Positions 48,395-57,077 of a stretch of DNA of 64,000 nucleotides are shown here, one piece after another. Positions within the stretch are counted from its first letter, which is position 1; the number at the start of each line of letters is the position of its first letter. Under the pieces are notes generated by a model that saw only the letters and a list, made by a program, of their open reading frames with translations, did not search any database and had not been told where the DNA came from. The DNA is from Crossiella sp. CA-258035 (lineage in GTDB: Bacteria; Actinomycetota; Actinomycetes; Mycobacteriales; Pseudonocardiaceae), in contig NZ_CP116413.1 of assembly GCF_030064675.1 (NCBI RefSeq), positions 4,620,001-4,684,000 of the forward strand, in the 5' to 3' direction. A program made the translations under genes and the position numbers.

Positions 48395-49557
48395 CCCTTG
48401 TCCTTCAGCAGTTCGGCGGCGGCGATGGCACAGCTCTTGTTGCGGCTCAGCCCCGCGCGGCCCAGGATCCTGAACCACGGCGTGGGCGCGCCGCAGCCGC
48501 ATTCTTCGGGGGCGTGCAGCGAGGCCAGGTCGCCCATCAGCACGCTCTGCGCGGGCGCGGAGGTGATGAACGGGGAGACGAACTGCAGGTAGCCCGGTTC
48601 GCCGTAGCCCAGCGGGGCCAGCTCGCGCACCGAGCGGATCAGCACCCTCGACCACACCGGCACGTGCATGTTGTGCCGCGCGCATTCCATGTACGGCACC
48701 GAGTGCTCCACCGAGCCGAAGCCGTCCCGGATCCGCTCGTCCGGGATGCCCAGCTGCTCGGCGATCTTGCCGTAGAGCTCGGGCTTGCTGACCTGCTTGT
48801 CCGCGTTGCCCTTCCAGCCGCCGCCGAAGACCACCAGCGAGGCCGGGTCCAGCTGGATCGGCTTCATGCCCATGTTCCGCATCCGGTCCAGGGTGAAGGA
48901 CAGGAACGCCGGGAAGCCCAGGATGCGCACAGGGACGCCGTCCTCGGCGGAGCGCAGCAACGAGCGGATCGCGCCGAAGGCGTCGAACTCGTGGCCGGTG
49001 CCGGTGCTGGGCAGCGCGTGCTCGACCCGGTTGACCGGGGCGAAGTCGCAGAGGTAGTTGTCGGTGAAGGAGGCGCCCAGGTTCAGGCCCGGCCTGGGCT
49101 GGTAGGTGTAGATCAGGTAGTCCACCGCGCGGCTGTCGTCGATCCAGCCGTAGTGGTCGAAGATGCGGGCCACCATCCGCTGCCCGGCGCGCAGGGTCCA
49201 CTCGTCGAAGAACATCTGCGACTTCTGGCCCGTGGTGCCCGAGGAGGTCACGTGCAGCTTGACCTGCTCGCGCGGGATGGAGACGACCTCGTGCATCTTG
49301 AAGAAGTTCGCGTGCACGAACGGCTGCCGCTGGATGTCCGCAATGGACTCAAGGTGGGGGCGGCCCTTGCTCTGCCACAGCGAGTCGAAGAACGGCGAGC
49401 GCGCGGCGTGCCAGGCGTTGGACTCGTTCATCGCCGCCACGAACAGCTCGTCGGCCTCCGCGCCCGCGGCGTAGGGGGCGGCCAGGTCGCACAGCCGCTG
49501 CACCGAGGCCAGCGCGGCCGGGTCGGGGACCGTGACCGGTCCGAGGTAGGAACTCAC
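48391..49557 (-). CDS. LuxE-type acyl-protein synthetase
   Basis: 388 residues from GTG 49557. LuxE activates a fatty acid with ATP and hands the acyl group to LuxC. Signatures: FFKMHEVVSIPREQVKLHVT, the SSGTTGQKS loop (about 105-113), FGGGWKGNADKQVSKPELYG (about 235-254) and FGSVEHSVPYMEC (about 275-287). The C-terminus holds ECGCGAPTPWFRILGRAGLS with Cys that may carry acyl. Four-base overlaps with both neighbours show tight coupling. Luciferase genes (luxAB) and LuxD are absent, so light emission is excluded. Confidence 0.92.
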   Translation of the reverse strand: MSSYLGPVTVPDPAALASVQRLCDLAAPYAAGAEADELFVAAMNESNAWHAARSPFFDSLWQSKGRPHLESIADIQRQPFVHANFFKMHEVVSIPREQVKLHVTSSGTTGQKSQMFFDEWTLRAGQRMVARIFDHYGWIDDSRAVDYLIYTYQPRPGLNLGASFTDNYLCDFAPVNRVEHALPSTGTGHEFDAFGAIRSLLRSAEDGVPVRILGFPAFLSFTLDRMRNMGMKPIQLDPASLVVFGGGWKGNADKQVSKPELYGKIAEQLGIPDERIRDGFGSVEHSVPYMECARHNMHVPVWSRVLIRSVRELAPLGYGEPGYLQFVSPFITSAPAQSVLMGDLASLHAPEECGCGAPTPWFRILGRAGLSRNKSCAIAAAELLKDKG

Positions 49558-50690
49558 CGGAACACCCCGCGTGTGTTGAGGTACATCTGTTTCCAGGCTT
49601 CGATGTACTGCTCGGTGAACGGCTGGAACGCCGCGTCGATGGCCAGGCCGCGGAAGTCCAGCGGCTGCATGGTGCGGGCCATCACCACGTAGTCCCGGAA
49701 CAGCTCGCCGTCCCTGCGCATCGCCGGGTAGGCCGCGGCGGGCAGGAAGCCGTGCGCGAGCAGCTGGCCCAGCTCGTCGAAGGCGTGCAGCGGCACCAGG
49801 GTCTCGATGTAGAAGGCGCCGTAGTTGTTGAGCTGGGAGATCAGCAGGTCCAGGTGCCGGGCCACCGCCATCGCGTCCGGGTTGGCGCCGATCAGCGTGC
49901 AGTAGCCGTCGCTGCCGGACAGGTGCGCGAACACCTCGTAGGAGCCGTCGGCCGCGGCCAGCAGCACGTTCGGGGTGTGGAAGGGGTAGAAGCGGCGGCC
50001 GGGGTTGGTCAGCTGGTCGTTGTAGCGGCGCAGCACGAACCGCGGCGCGCTGATCAGCTCGACCTCCGCGGGCGGGGACTCCCCGCGCTGGACCGGCACC
50101 TCCACATCAGGCACCAGCTCCGGCCGGGTGGGCAGGCCCACGACCTGCTCGACCGCCGCCAGCAGCGGGCCGAGACTGGCCGGGACCCGCTCCACCGGGT
50201 GCCGCTGCTCCAGCACGCCCTCCTGGTGGCGGGCCAGCAGCACCATGGTCTCGTGCCGGGCGGCCTTGCGCAGGTTCGGGAAGATGCCCAGCGCCTTGAA
50301 CCCGCTGCGCAGGCAGATCCGTTGCGGGGCGGTGGAGGTGGTGCGCGCGGTGCCGTAGACGGAGTCCGCGCGCCCGTCGGAGAGGATCAGCTCGGCCAGT
50401 GAGCTGACCGCCTGCTGCGCCACCCCGCCACCCCGGTGCTCGGGGTGCACCACCAGTCCCTGCATCTTGCCGAGGCGGTCGGCCGGTTCGACGTTGCCCA
50501 CGATGGAGGCCACCAGCTCACTCCGCTCCCTGGCGACCAGCCAGCTGGTGCGGTCGGAGGTGATCTCGGCGGCCATCACCTGCGGGTCGGTGCCCAGCGG
50601 CAGCGCGTAGGCGCGGCCGTAGACCCGGCGGTACAACCGGAGTAACTCGTCGATGTCGTCCAGACGCGCCCGTTCGAATACAGGCCCCAC
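49554..50690 (-). CDS. GNAT-family acyltransferase, first gene of the LuxE-LuxC operon
   Basis: 378 residues from GTG 50690 with AAGGAG 7 bases upstream. Residues about 1-160 are a GNAT domain: LGKMQGLVVHPEHRGGGVAQ (acetyl-CoA loop R-G-G-G-V-A) and RICLRSGFKALGIFPN. The remaining 200 residues are an extra domain (FVLRRYNDQLTNPGRRFYPF, FYIETLVPLHAFDELGQLLA) that resembles a second, degenerate GNAT fold. It may acylate or load the product of the reductase. Not seen with classic lux operons. Confidence 0.85.
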   Translation of the reverse strand: MGPVFERARLDDIDELLRLYRRVYGRAYALPLGTDPQVMAAEITSDRTSWLVARERSELVASIVGNVEPADRLGKMQGLVVHPEHRGGGVAQQAVSSLAELILSDGRADSVYGTARTTSTAPQRICLRSGFKALGIFPNLRKAARHETMVLLARHQEGVLEQRHPVERVPASLGPLLAAVEQVVGLPTRPELVPDVEVPVQRGESPPAEVELISAPRFVLRRYNDQLTNPGRRFYPFHTPNVLLAAADGSYEVFAHLSGSDGYCTLIGANPDAMAVARHLDLLISQLNNYGAFYIETLVPLHAFDELGQLLAHGFLPAAAYPAMRRDGELFRDYVVMARTMQPLDFRGLAIDAAFQPFTEQYIEAWKQMYLNTRGVFR

Positions 50691-50880
50691 TCGACTCTCC
50701 TTCTCATGGAATGCGGCCGGGACTCAGACGTCGACCGGAGCGATTCCGAAGGCTAGCCCCCGCAAGGCCTTGAGACTTCTTTGATAAAGATCTGACCAGC
50801 GACGATGCCCTGACGGGGCGATCAGGCTCACAACCCGATCCCACCGTATGTCGTAATTCGTGCGAGGTGTGGGAAGCAGG

Positions 50881-52050
50881 TCAACGCGGATAGGAGGGAA
50901 GCCGCAGTCCGGCAGCCGCCTTCGTAGTGAGTTTGTTAAAGAAAGAACTAAGCCGGGGGGAGCTGAGCGCCTTGTACATCAGGTTGCGCCGCCGGATCCC
51001 GAAGGCGGTGCGCGGGGACAGGAACGGTCCGGCGTTCTCCGAGGTCTTCTGGCACCCGGTGGCGTACTCGCGGATGATCTCCTCATACCGCCGGAAGGCC
51101 ACCCGGTGGTCACCGTCGGCGGCGTGCAGCTCCCCGGCCAGCACGTGCGCGGCCACGATGGCCAGCCCGGTGCCCAGCCCGCCGCAGGTCGCCCCGTACC
51201 CGGCGTCGCCGACCAGCGCGACCCGGCCGCTGGAGAGCCGGTCGATGTGCACCTGGCTGATCGAGTCGAAGTAGAAGTCCGGCGCCGTCCACATCGCGTC
51301 GATGATCTTCGAGGTCTCCCAGCCCATCCCGGCGTAGGTCCGCTCGACGATCTTCATCTGCTGCTGGGGGTCCCGCCGGTCGTACTCCAGCGGGTCGCTG
51401 GCGAAGACCAGCAGCGTGCCGGACTCGACGCCGCCCAGCGAGGCGCCCCGGCCGGGCTCGTTGTAGAGCCGGTTGTGGTTGTCCAGGCCGGGATGGTCCG
51501 GCATGGAGAACCCGCACACGTAGTAGCCCAGGTGCCGCAGGAACTGCGACTCCTCGCCGAAGGTCAGCCGCCGCACGGCGGAGTGCAGCCCGTCCGCGCC
51601 GATCACCAGGTCGAAGGTCCGCGGCGCGCCGCGCTCGAAGGTGACCTCCACCCCGTCGGGGGTCTCGGTGAGCGAGCTGATCGAGTCGCCGAAGACGTAC
51701 TCGGTCTCGTCCTTGGTGCGGTCGTAGATGATCCGGGACAGGTCCCCGCGCAGGATCTCCACCTCGCCGGAGGTGAAGTAGGCGGGCAGCCCGGCCAGCC
51801 GCCGCCCGTCCCGGTCCACCACGATCATCTCCCCGGCGTCGGTCTGCTTCGCGCGCACCGCGTCCAGGATGCCCATGCGGCGCAGCACCTCCAGGTGCAC
51901 CGGGCCGCGGAAGTCGACGGCGAAGCCGCCCTCGCGCAGGGCGGGGGCGCGTTCGACCACGGTGGGGTTGAAGCCGTAGCGGCGCAGCCAGAAGGCCAGG
52001 GCGGGACCGGCGATGCTGGCGCCGGAGATGAGCACGTTGCGATTGGTCAT
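50881..52050 (-). CDS. FAD-dependent aromatic-ring monooxygenase
   Basis: 389 residues from ATG 52050. VLISGASIAGPALAFWLRRY (GxGxxG variant), DG motif VIGADGLHSAVRRLTFGEES (about 158-177) and GD motif VALVGDAGYGATCGGLGTGL (about 290-309). All FAD elements are present. Similar to PgaE/TetX-type enzymes that hydroxylate polyketides or inactivate tetracyclines. 190 bases separate it from the GNAT-LuxE operon in the same direction; a shared pathway is possible but not shown. Confidence 0.92.
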   Translation of the reverse strand: MTNRNVLISGASIAGPALAFWLRRYGFNPTVVERAPALREGGFAVDFRGPVHLEVLRRMGILDAVRAKQTDAGEMIVVDRDGRRLAGLPAYFTSGEVEILRGDLSRIIYDRTKDETEYVFGDSISSLTETPDGVEVTFERGAPRTFDLVIGADGLHSAVRRLTFGEESQFLRHLGYYVCGFSMPDHPGLDNHNRLYNEPGRGASLGGVESGTLLVFASDPLEYDRRDPQQQMKIVERTYAGMGWETSKIIDAMWTAPDFYFDSISQVHIDRLSSGRVALVGDAGYGATCGGLGTGLAIVAAHVLAGELHAADGDHRVAFRRYEEIIREYATGCQKTSENAGPFLSPRTAFGIRRRNLMYKALSSPRLSSFFNKLTTKAAAGLRLPSYPR

Positions 52051-52107
52051 GGGCGCAGCCTGGCCGGACCCGCTGACCGGCCGCGCACCATCGACTGACA
52101 GGGCTGG

Positions 52108-52998
52108 TCAGCCGGTGATGACCTGCCGGTAGATGTTGGTCAGGTAGGCCGGGGTCATGCCGAGCGACTCGTAGAGCCGGTAGGCCCCGGTCGGGTTGGT
52201 GGTGTCCACGCCGAGCCCGGCCCTGCCCAGGCCCTGCTCGGCGTAGGCGGCGAAGGCGCCGGCCAGCAGCGCCTTGGCCAGGCCACGGCCGCGGTGCCCT
52301 GGCAGCACGCCGAGCCACTTCACCCAGCCCTCGTCGCTGGCCGGCGACTGCCCGGAGGACACCACCGCCCCGGCGAGGTCGCCGCTGTCGGCCTCGGCGA
52401 CCAGGGTCTCCGCCCACCGGATGCCCGGGGTGTCGGCGAACTCGCCGAGGGTGGCGGGGAAGGTCTGGCCGGCGCCGGTGAAGGCGGTGCGCAGCAGCTC
52501 GTGGCACTCCACCAGCTCGCCGGAGTTCAGCCTGCGCAGGGTGTAGCCGGGCACCGGATCCGGCCGCTGCTCGTCACCGGTAAGCGGCCGGGTCATCCGC
52601 GCGTGCTGCCGCTCGAAGGCAAAACCGGCCTGCTCCAGCACCCGGATGTAGGCCGTCTCGCCGGGCGTGGCGGCCGACCTGGCGGTCACCGGCGCGCGCT
52701 CGGCGAGCTGGTCCAGCAACAGCCGGACCAGCTCGGCCTGCACGGCCGGGTCCGCGCCGGGACGGGCGTAGGCCTCGCAGCTGACCTCCTCGGCCGCCGC
52801 GGCGGGCGGGTCGAGGTAGCCCCAGCCCACGGCCAGGCCGTCCCGGTCGCGCACCACCCAGGACGCACCGAGTGCGGCGACCACCTCGGACTCGTCGAAG
52901 TCGGCGAACCCGACCGCGGCGATGTCGCTGGCGTGCACCAGCGCGAGGATCTCCGCGACATCGGCGGAGCCGGGACGTTCGACCTGGAAGCCATGCAT
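52108..52998 (-). CDS. Tandem-GNAT acetyltransferase (MshD-like fold)
   Basis: 296 residues from ATG 52998; codons further upstream include no valid start before a stop-rich stretch. Two GNAT folds: the first (about 1-140) is degenerate, the second has WVKWLGVLPGHRGRGLAKAL (about 226-245; R-G-R-G-L-A acetyl-CoA loop) and TNPTGAYRLYESLGMTPAYL. Mycothiol synthase has this layout, yet the sequence lacks enough signature to call mshD. Confidence 0.82.
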   Translation of the reverse strand: MHGFQVERPGSADVAEILALVHASDIAAVGFADFDESEVVAALGASWVVRDRDGLAVGWGYLDPPAAAAEEVSCEAYARPGADPAVQAELVRLLLDQLAERAPVTARSAATPGETAYIRVLEQAGFAFERQHARMTRPLTGDEQRPDPVPGYTLRRLNSGELVECHELLRTAFTGAGQTFPATLGEFADTPGIRWAETLVAEADSGDLAGAVVSSGQSPASDEGWVKWLGVLPGHRGRGLAKALLAGAFAAYAEQGLGRAGLGVDTTNPTGAYRLYESLGMTPAYLTNIYRQVITG

Positions 52999-53035
52999 CG
53001 GGTCAGTGAAATGCCTCGCCGGCCGCGACGGCGAA

Positions 53036-53635
53036 TTAGTTACCCGATCTCGACCTGTCCGGGACGCCGCCGCGCCACTGCCAGCCCCGCCGCCGCGGGT
53101 GCCCCGGCAGTTCCCCGCGCCCGGTGCACCACCACAGGGCCGCCACCGGATCACCCGCGGGCGCCTCCGGGAACAGCCGGTCCACGGCCGCCGCGCACAC
53201 CCCGGGATCGGGCCGCCAGTCCGCGCCGAGCGCGCGGGCCAGGTCGCCGGTGTGCACGGTCAGCTCGACCATGCCCATCGCGGCGAACCCGGCCGCGTCC
53301 GCGACACCCCACGGGTGCCAGCCCCGGTCGGCCGGATCGGCGTGCCGGACCGCGGCCGACAGCAGCGCGGCGGCGGCCCGGACACCGGCCAGGCAGTCCC
53401 GGATCGCCGCGTCCGGCCGCAGACCGCCGAGCAGCGCGGTCCAGCTGTCCGCGGCCCCGGTGCCGAGCTGGGCGGTGTAGCAGAGCAGGCCCTCCACCAG
53501 GTGGTCCAGGGTGGTGCGGCAGGACCAGTCCAGGCCCTCGGCCCGGCGGGTCCAGTCCGCGTCCGCGACCGCGACCGTGGTCAGCACGTCGAAGCTGTCG
53601 TTGGCGGCGGTGTCGAGCAGGGTTGGCCAGCGCAC
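53036..53635 (-). CDS. DinB/maleylpyruvate-isomerase N-terminal-like protein
   Basis: 199 residues from GTG 53635, starting 2 bases before the dehydrogenase stop region, so co-translated. Four-helix pattern: LDWSCRTTLDHLVEGLLCYT (His metal ligand, about 35-54), MVELTVHTGDLARALGADWR (His ligand, about 120-139). Mycothiol-dependent enzymes of this fold use Zn or Ni. Tail GELPGHPRRRGWQWRGGVPD is basic. Reaction unknown. Confidence 0.85.
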   Translation of the reverse strand: MRWPTLLDTAANDSFDVLTTVAVADADWTRRAEGLDWSCRTTLDHLVEGLLCYTAQLGTGAADSWTALLGGLRPDAAIRDCLAGVRAAAALLSAAVRHADPADRGWHPWGVADAAGFAAMGMVELTVHTGDLARALGADWRPDPGVCAAAVDRLFPEAPAGDPVAALWWCTGRGELPGHPRRRGWQWRGGVPDRSRSGN

Positions 53636-53636
53636 C

Positions 53637-54500
53637 TCAGGCCGCCTTGCGCAGCAGCTCGATCACCCGCGCCCAGCCGTCGCCGCCATGCCCCTCCGCC
53701 ACTGCGCGGGCCGCGTAGTCGCGCAGCAGCTCGGGCAGCGCGGCGTCCACCCCGCGCACCTGGCTGGCGTGCACCAGGTGCTCGATGGTGGCCAGCTGCA
53801 CGTCGATGGTGGCGTCGAAGCCCGGGTAGGCGCGCTGGTCGACCTGCGGCACGTAGGCGCGGATGAACCCGTTGACATCACCCAGCCAGCGCAGGGCCAG
53901 CGGGGTGAACTCCGCCGCGGTGGCCCCGTCCGCGATGACCAGGGCGGCGGCGTGCAGCCAGCCGGTCATGGTCGACCACATCATGCCCAGCAGCGCGGTG
54001 TCGTAGAGCGAGGCCACCCCGGGGTCCTCGCCCAGGTGGATCGCCTCGCCGAAGGCCGCCAGCAGCTTCTCCGCCGCGGCGAAGGCGGTCCGGGAACCGC
54101 TGTAGAGCAGCATGGACTCCGGGTTGCCGATGCCCGGCGGGGTGATCATGATCCCGCCGTCGAGGTAGTCGATGCCGTGGTCAGCCGCCCACTTCGCGGT
54201 CTCGCGGGCCTGTTCGGGGGAGCCGGAGGTGAGGTTGACCAGGGTGCGCCCGGCCAGCGCGGCGGGGTCCAGGACCTCGTGCAGGGCCGGGTAGTCCAGC
54301 ACGCAGGCGATGACCACCGGGCTGGCGGCCTGGGCCTGCGCGGCGGTGGCCGGGGCGTGCGCGCCCTCGGCGGTCAGCGGGGCGGTCTTGGCGGCGGTGC
54401 GGTTCCACACCACGGTGCGGTGGCCCGCGCGCAGCAGGGCGGCGGCCAGCGCCGAGCCCATCTGGCCGAGGCCCAGCACGGTCACGTCGTATTCAGTCAC
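53637..54500 (-). CDS. Beta-hydroxyacid dehydrogenase / imine-reductase-like protein
   Basis: 287 residues from GTG 54500 with GAGG upstream. Rossmann start VTVLGLGQMGSALAAALLRA (GxGxMG), NRTAAKTAPLTAEGA (NADP-type Arg), then LVNLTSGSPEQARETAKWAA and DYLDGGIMITPPGIG. The bundle domain has GVASLYDTALLGMMWSTMTG, where the catalytic Lys of hydroxyacid dehydrogenases is replaced by Tyr/Asp-type residues, as in imine reductases. May reduce imines or a related ketone. Divergent from the GlxA-type regulator. Confidence 0.88.
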   Translation of the reverse strand: MTEYDVTVLGLGQMGSALAAALLRAGHRTVVWNRTAAKTAPLTAEGAHAPATAAQAQAASPVVIACVLDYPALHEVLDPAALAGRTLVNLTSGSPEQARETAKWAADHGIDYLDGGIMITPPGIGNPESMLLYSGSRTAFAAAEKLLAAFGEAIHLGEDPGVASLYDTALLGMMWSTMTGWLHAAALVIADGATAAEFTPLALRWLGDVNGFIRAYVPQVDQRAYPGFDATIDVQLATIEHLVHASQVRGVDAALPELLRDYAARAVAEGHGGDGWARVIELLRKAA

Positions 54501-54536
54501 CTGACCAGCCTCAACCCTGCACGCGGAGATCAACAG

Positions 54537-54571
54537 TGGCAGAAATGCCGACATCCGCACGATTACTGCCA
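54537..54571. promoter_or_regulatory. TGGCAG/CTGCCA inverted repeat between divergent genes
   Basis: TGGCAG (54537-54542) and CTGCCA (54566-54571) with a 23-base spacer lie between the imine-reductase-like gene and the GlxA-type regulator. Two half-sites at just over two helical turns fit an AraC-type dimer. Confidence 0.55.
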
Positions 54572-54584
54572 TAGGCTGCCGGGC

Positions 54585-55562
54585 ATGAGCACCGGCACCG
54601 TGGCCATCGTGGTGGCCGAGGACGAGGCGCCCTCGCTGTGGGACGTCTACGAGGTCGGCCTGGCCTGCGTGGTCTTCGGCGTGGACCACCCCGACCTGGC
54701 CGATCCCTGGTACCGCACCCGCCTGTGCGGCATGCGGCCCGACCTGCCCAGGGCTGAGCACGGGTTCGTGCTGCACCCCGAGCACGGCCTGGAGGGACTG
54801 CGCGGCGCGGACACCATCATCGTGCCCTCGGTGCCCGAGGCCGTGCTGCACGGCACCGAACCCCTGGATCCGTTGCTGGTCAAGGAACTCCAGGAGGCCG
54901 CTGAGGCCGGGGCGCGGATCGCCGCGCTGTGCAACGGGGCCTTCGTGCTGGCCGAGGCCGGGCTGCTGGACGGCCGCCGGGCCACCGCGCACTGGAACTA
55001 CACCGCCGAACTGGCCCGCCGCTATCCCAAGGTCGAGGTCGACGACTCGGTGCTCTACATCGACGAGGGCCAGATCCTGACCAGCGCGGGCGCGGCCGCC
55101 GGCCTGGACCTGTGCCTGTACCTGGTGCGCCAGGACCTCGGCGCGCACGTGGCCAACCAGCTCGCCCGCCAGCTCTGCGTGCCCGCGCACCGCACCGGCG
55201 GGCAGGCCCAGTTCGTCACCCGGCATGTGCCGGAGACCGACGACGACAGCATCGCCCCGGTGCTGGAGTGGGCCACCCGCAACCTGCACCGCCCGCTGAC
55301 CGTGGCCCAGCTGGCCCGGCGGGCCGGACTGAGCCAGCGTACCTTCTTCCGCCGCCTGCACGAGGCCACCGGCACCACCCCGCTGCAATGGCTGCTCGGC
55401 CAGCGCCTCGCGCACGCCCAGGCCCTGCTGGAGACCACCGCGCTCTCCGTCGAGCAGGTCGGCGAGCGCTGCGGCCTGGGCAGCGGGGCCAACCTGCGGC
55501 GGCACTTCACCGCGCACCTGGGCATCGCGCCCACCGACTACCGCCGTGCCTACACCGCTTGA
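54585..55562 (+). CDS. GlxA-family AraC-type regulator with DJ-1/PfpI domain
   Basis: 325 residues from ATG 54585. Sensor domain (about 5-190) of the DJ-1/PfpI class with the nucleophile-like elbow AALCNGAFVLAEAG (Cys about 112). AraC DNA-binding domain (about 225-325): LTVAQLARRAGLSQRTFFRR and VEQVGERCGLGSGANLRRHF. Probably controls the divergent reductase operon (54500 leftward). Confidence 0.93.
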   Translation: MSTGTVAIVVAEDEAPSLWDVYEVGLACVVFGVDHPDLADPWYRTRLCGMRPDLPRAEHGFVLHPEHGLEGLRGADTIIVPSVPEAVLHGTEPLDPLLVKELQEAAEAGARIAALCNGAFVLAEAGLLDGRRATAHWNYTAELARRYPKVEVDDSVLYIDEGQILTSAGAAAGLDLCLYLVRQDLGAHVANQLARQLCVPAHRTGGQAQFVTRHVPETDDDSIAPVLEWATRNLHRPLTVAQLARRAGLSQRTFFRRLHEATGTTPLQWLLGQRLAHAQALLETTALSVEQVGERCGLGSGANLRRHFTAHLGIAPTDYRRAYTA

Positions 55563-55596
55563 CCTCCACCTAACCAGAGGTAGTGAACTCCCTGTC

Positions 55597-56520
55597 ATGA
55601 CAACAGAAACGATGCGAGCCGCCGCGGCCACCAGGTTCGGCGGCATCGAGGTCCTGGACGTGGTGGAGCTGCCAATCCCGGAACCGGGGCCCGGCCAGGT
55701 CCGGGTGCGGGTGCGCGCGGCCGGGATCCAGCCCTTCGACCTCGCGGTGCGCGGCGGCTGGACCCCGCCCTACGGCTCGGTGGACTTCCCCCAGCCGCTG
55801 GGCAACGAGTTCGCCGGAGTCGTGGACGCGGTGGGGGAGCAGGTCGACACGATCGAGGCCGGCGCGGAGGTGCTGGGCTTCTCGGTGCTCAACGCCCAGG
55901 CCGAGTACGTGGTGGTCGGCGCGGACGCGGTCACCCCCAAGCCACCGGAGATGCCCTGGGAAGTCGCCGGCGGCTTCACCGCGGGCACCCAGACCGCCAC
56001 CCTGGCCCTGGACCAGCTCGACCTCAAGCCGGGCCAGACCCTGCTGGTGCACGCCGCGGCCGGTTCGGTGGGCACCGCCGCGGTCCAGCTGGCCCAGCTG
56101 CGCGGCGCGAAGGTCATCGGCACCGCCAGCCCGGTCAACCAGGACTACCTGCGCTCCCTCGGCGCGACCCCGGTGATCTACGGCGAGGGATTGGCCGACC
56201 GCATCCACCAGCTCGCCCCCGGCGGGGTGGACGCGGTGCTGGACGGAGCAGGGGGAGCGGCCCTGGACCTGTCCCTGGCGCTGGTGGCACCGGCGAAGAT
56301 CGTCACCCTGGTCGACCACGACCGAGCGGCTGACCTGGGAGTTCAGCTGGTCCACGGCACCAGGTCGGCGGAGCGGCTGGCCGGACTGGCCCAGCTCTAC
56401 GCCGAGGGCAAACTCAAGTTCCCGGTGCGCCGGACGTACTCGCTGCACGAGATCCAGGACGCGCACCGCGAGGTGGCCACCGGGCACGGCCGCGGCAAGG
56501 TGGTGCTGATCGTCGGCTGA
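55597..56520 (+). CDS. NADPH:quinone oxidoreductase-like MDR protein
   Basis: 307 residues from ATG 55597 (ATG 55612 is an alternative). GroES-like part MRAAAATRFGGIEVLDVVEL and AAGIQPFDLAVRGGW, Rossmann part LLVHAAAGSVGTAAVQLAQL (about 147-166). No zinc ligands. Related to the protein at 27775 (shared NQDYLR-x-LGA and VIYGEG/VTYGEG segments). No dedicated regulator adjacent apart from the GlxA-type gene just upstream. Confidence 0.92.
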   Translation: MTTETMRAAAATRFGGIEVLDVVELPIPEPGPGQVRVRVRAAGIQPFDLAVRGGWTPPYGSVDFPQPLGNEFAGVVDAVGEQVDTIEAGAEVLGFSVLNAQAEYVVVGADAVTPKPPEMPWEVAGGFTAGTQTATLALDQLDLKPGQTLLVHAAAGSVGTAAVQLAQLRGAKVIGTASPVNQDYLRSLGATPVIYGEGLADRIHQLAPGGVDAVLDGAGGAALDLSLALVAPAKIVTLVDHDRAADLGVQLVHGTRSAERLAGLAQLYAEGKLKFPVRRTYSLHEIQDAHREVATGHGRGKVVLIVG

Positions 56521-56539
56521 CTCAGCCCGCGCCGTCAGC

Positions 56540-56995
56540 TCATGAGGCGGGCAGCGGCCGTTCGTCGACCACCCGCTTCATCACCAGTGTCGAGTTCAGC
56601 CGCTGCACCCCCGGCAGCGCGGAGAGCACGTCGTCCTCCAGCTGCTGGTAGGCGGCCAGGTCGGCGGTGACGATGCGCAGCAGGTAGTCCGGATCGCCGA
56701 AAAGACGTTGCGCCAGCAGGACGTTCGGGATGTCGGCCACCGCGGCCTCGAAGGCCAGCAGGGTCTCCCGGTCCTCCTGGCGCATCGTCACGAACACCAG
56801 CGCCTCGAAGGTCAGGCCCAGCGCCGCCGGGTCCACCACCGCCCGGTAGCCGCGGATGGTGCCGTCCCGCTCCAGCGCCCGCAGCCGCCGGTGACAGGGC
56901 GAGACGCTCAACCGCACCCGGTGGGCCAGCTCGGTGAGCGTCAGCCGCCCCTCCGCCTGCAACACCGCAAGGATCTGCCGATCAACCGCGTCCAC
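56540..56995 (-). CDS. Lrp/AsnC-family regulator
   Basis: 151 residues from GTG 56995. HTH (about 1-50): DAVDRQILAVLQAEGRLTLT, ELAHRVRLSVSPCHRRLRAL; RAM ligand domain with GYRAVVDPAALGLTFEALVF and FGDPDYLLRIVTADLAAYQQ. Divergent from a LysE-type exporter, the standard arrangement for amino-acid-triggered export. A short palindrome overlaps its promoter. Confidence 0.93.
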   Translation of the reverse strand: MDAVDRQILAVLQAEGRLTLTELAHRVRLSVSPCHRRLRALERDGTIRGYRAVVDPAALGLTFEALVFVTMRQEDRETLLAFEAAVADIPNVLLAQRLFGDPDYLLRIVTADLAAYQQLEDDVLSALPGVQRLNSTLVMKRVVDERPLPAS

Positions 56996-56997
56996 GG

Positions 56998-57008
56998 AGA
57001 AGATTCTT
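56998..57008. promoter_or_regulatory. Palindrome before the Lrp gene
   Basis: GAGAAGATTCTTC region: GAAGATTCTTC is an 11-bp palindrome around one base, directly before the Lrp start and about 70 bases from the LysE start. Candidate Lrp site. Confidence 0.5.
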
Positions 57009-57077
57009 CCACTGCCAGCCCCTAGGCGGGCAATAGTTGGAAGCACCTTCGGCCACTTCGCGCATAGCTTTTCCGGC

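Noticed and set aside
45962-48592. Very long open frame on the + strand opposite the LuxC fusion
   Set aside because: Antisense openness is normal at this GC content; its translation is His/Gly/Arg-rich without domains, whereas the minus strand shows LuxC and PaaK motifs.
48391-50690. Bioluminescence operon
   Set aside because: luxA, luxB and luxD are absent; only the acid-activating and reducing functions are present.
52108-52998. Mycothiol synthase mshD
   Set aside because: The tandem-GNAT layout fits, but sequence and context give no specific support for the mycothiol pathway.
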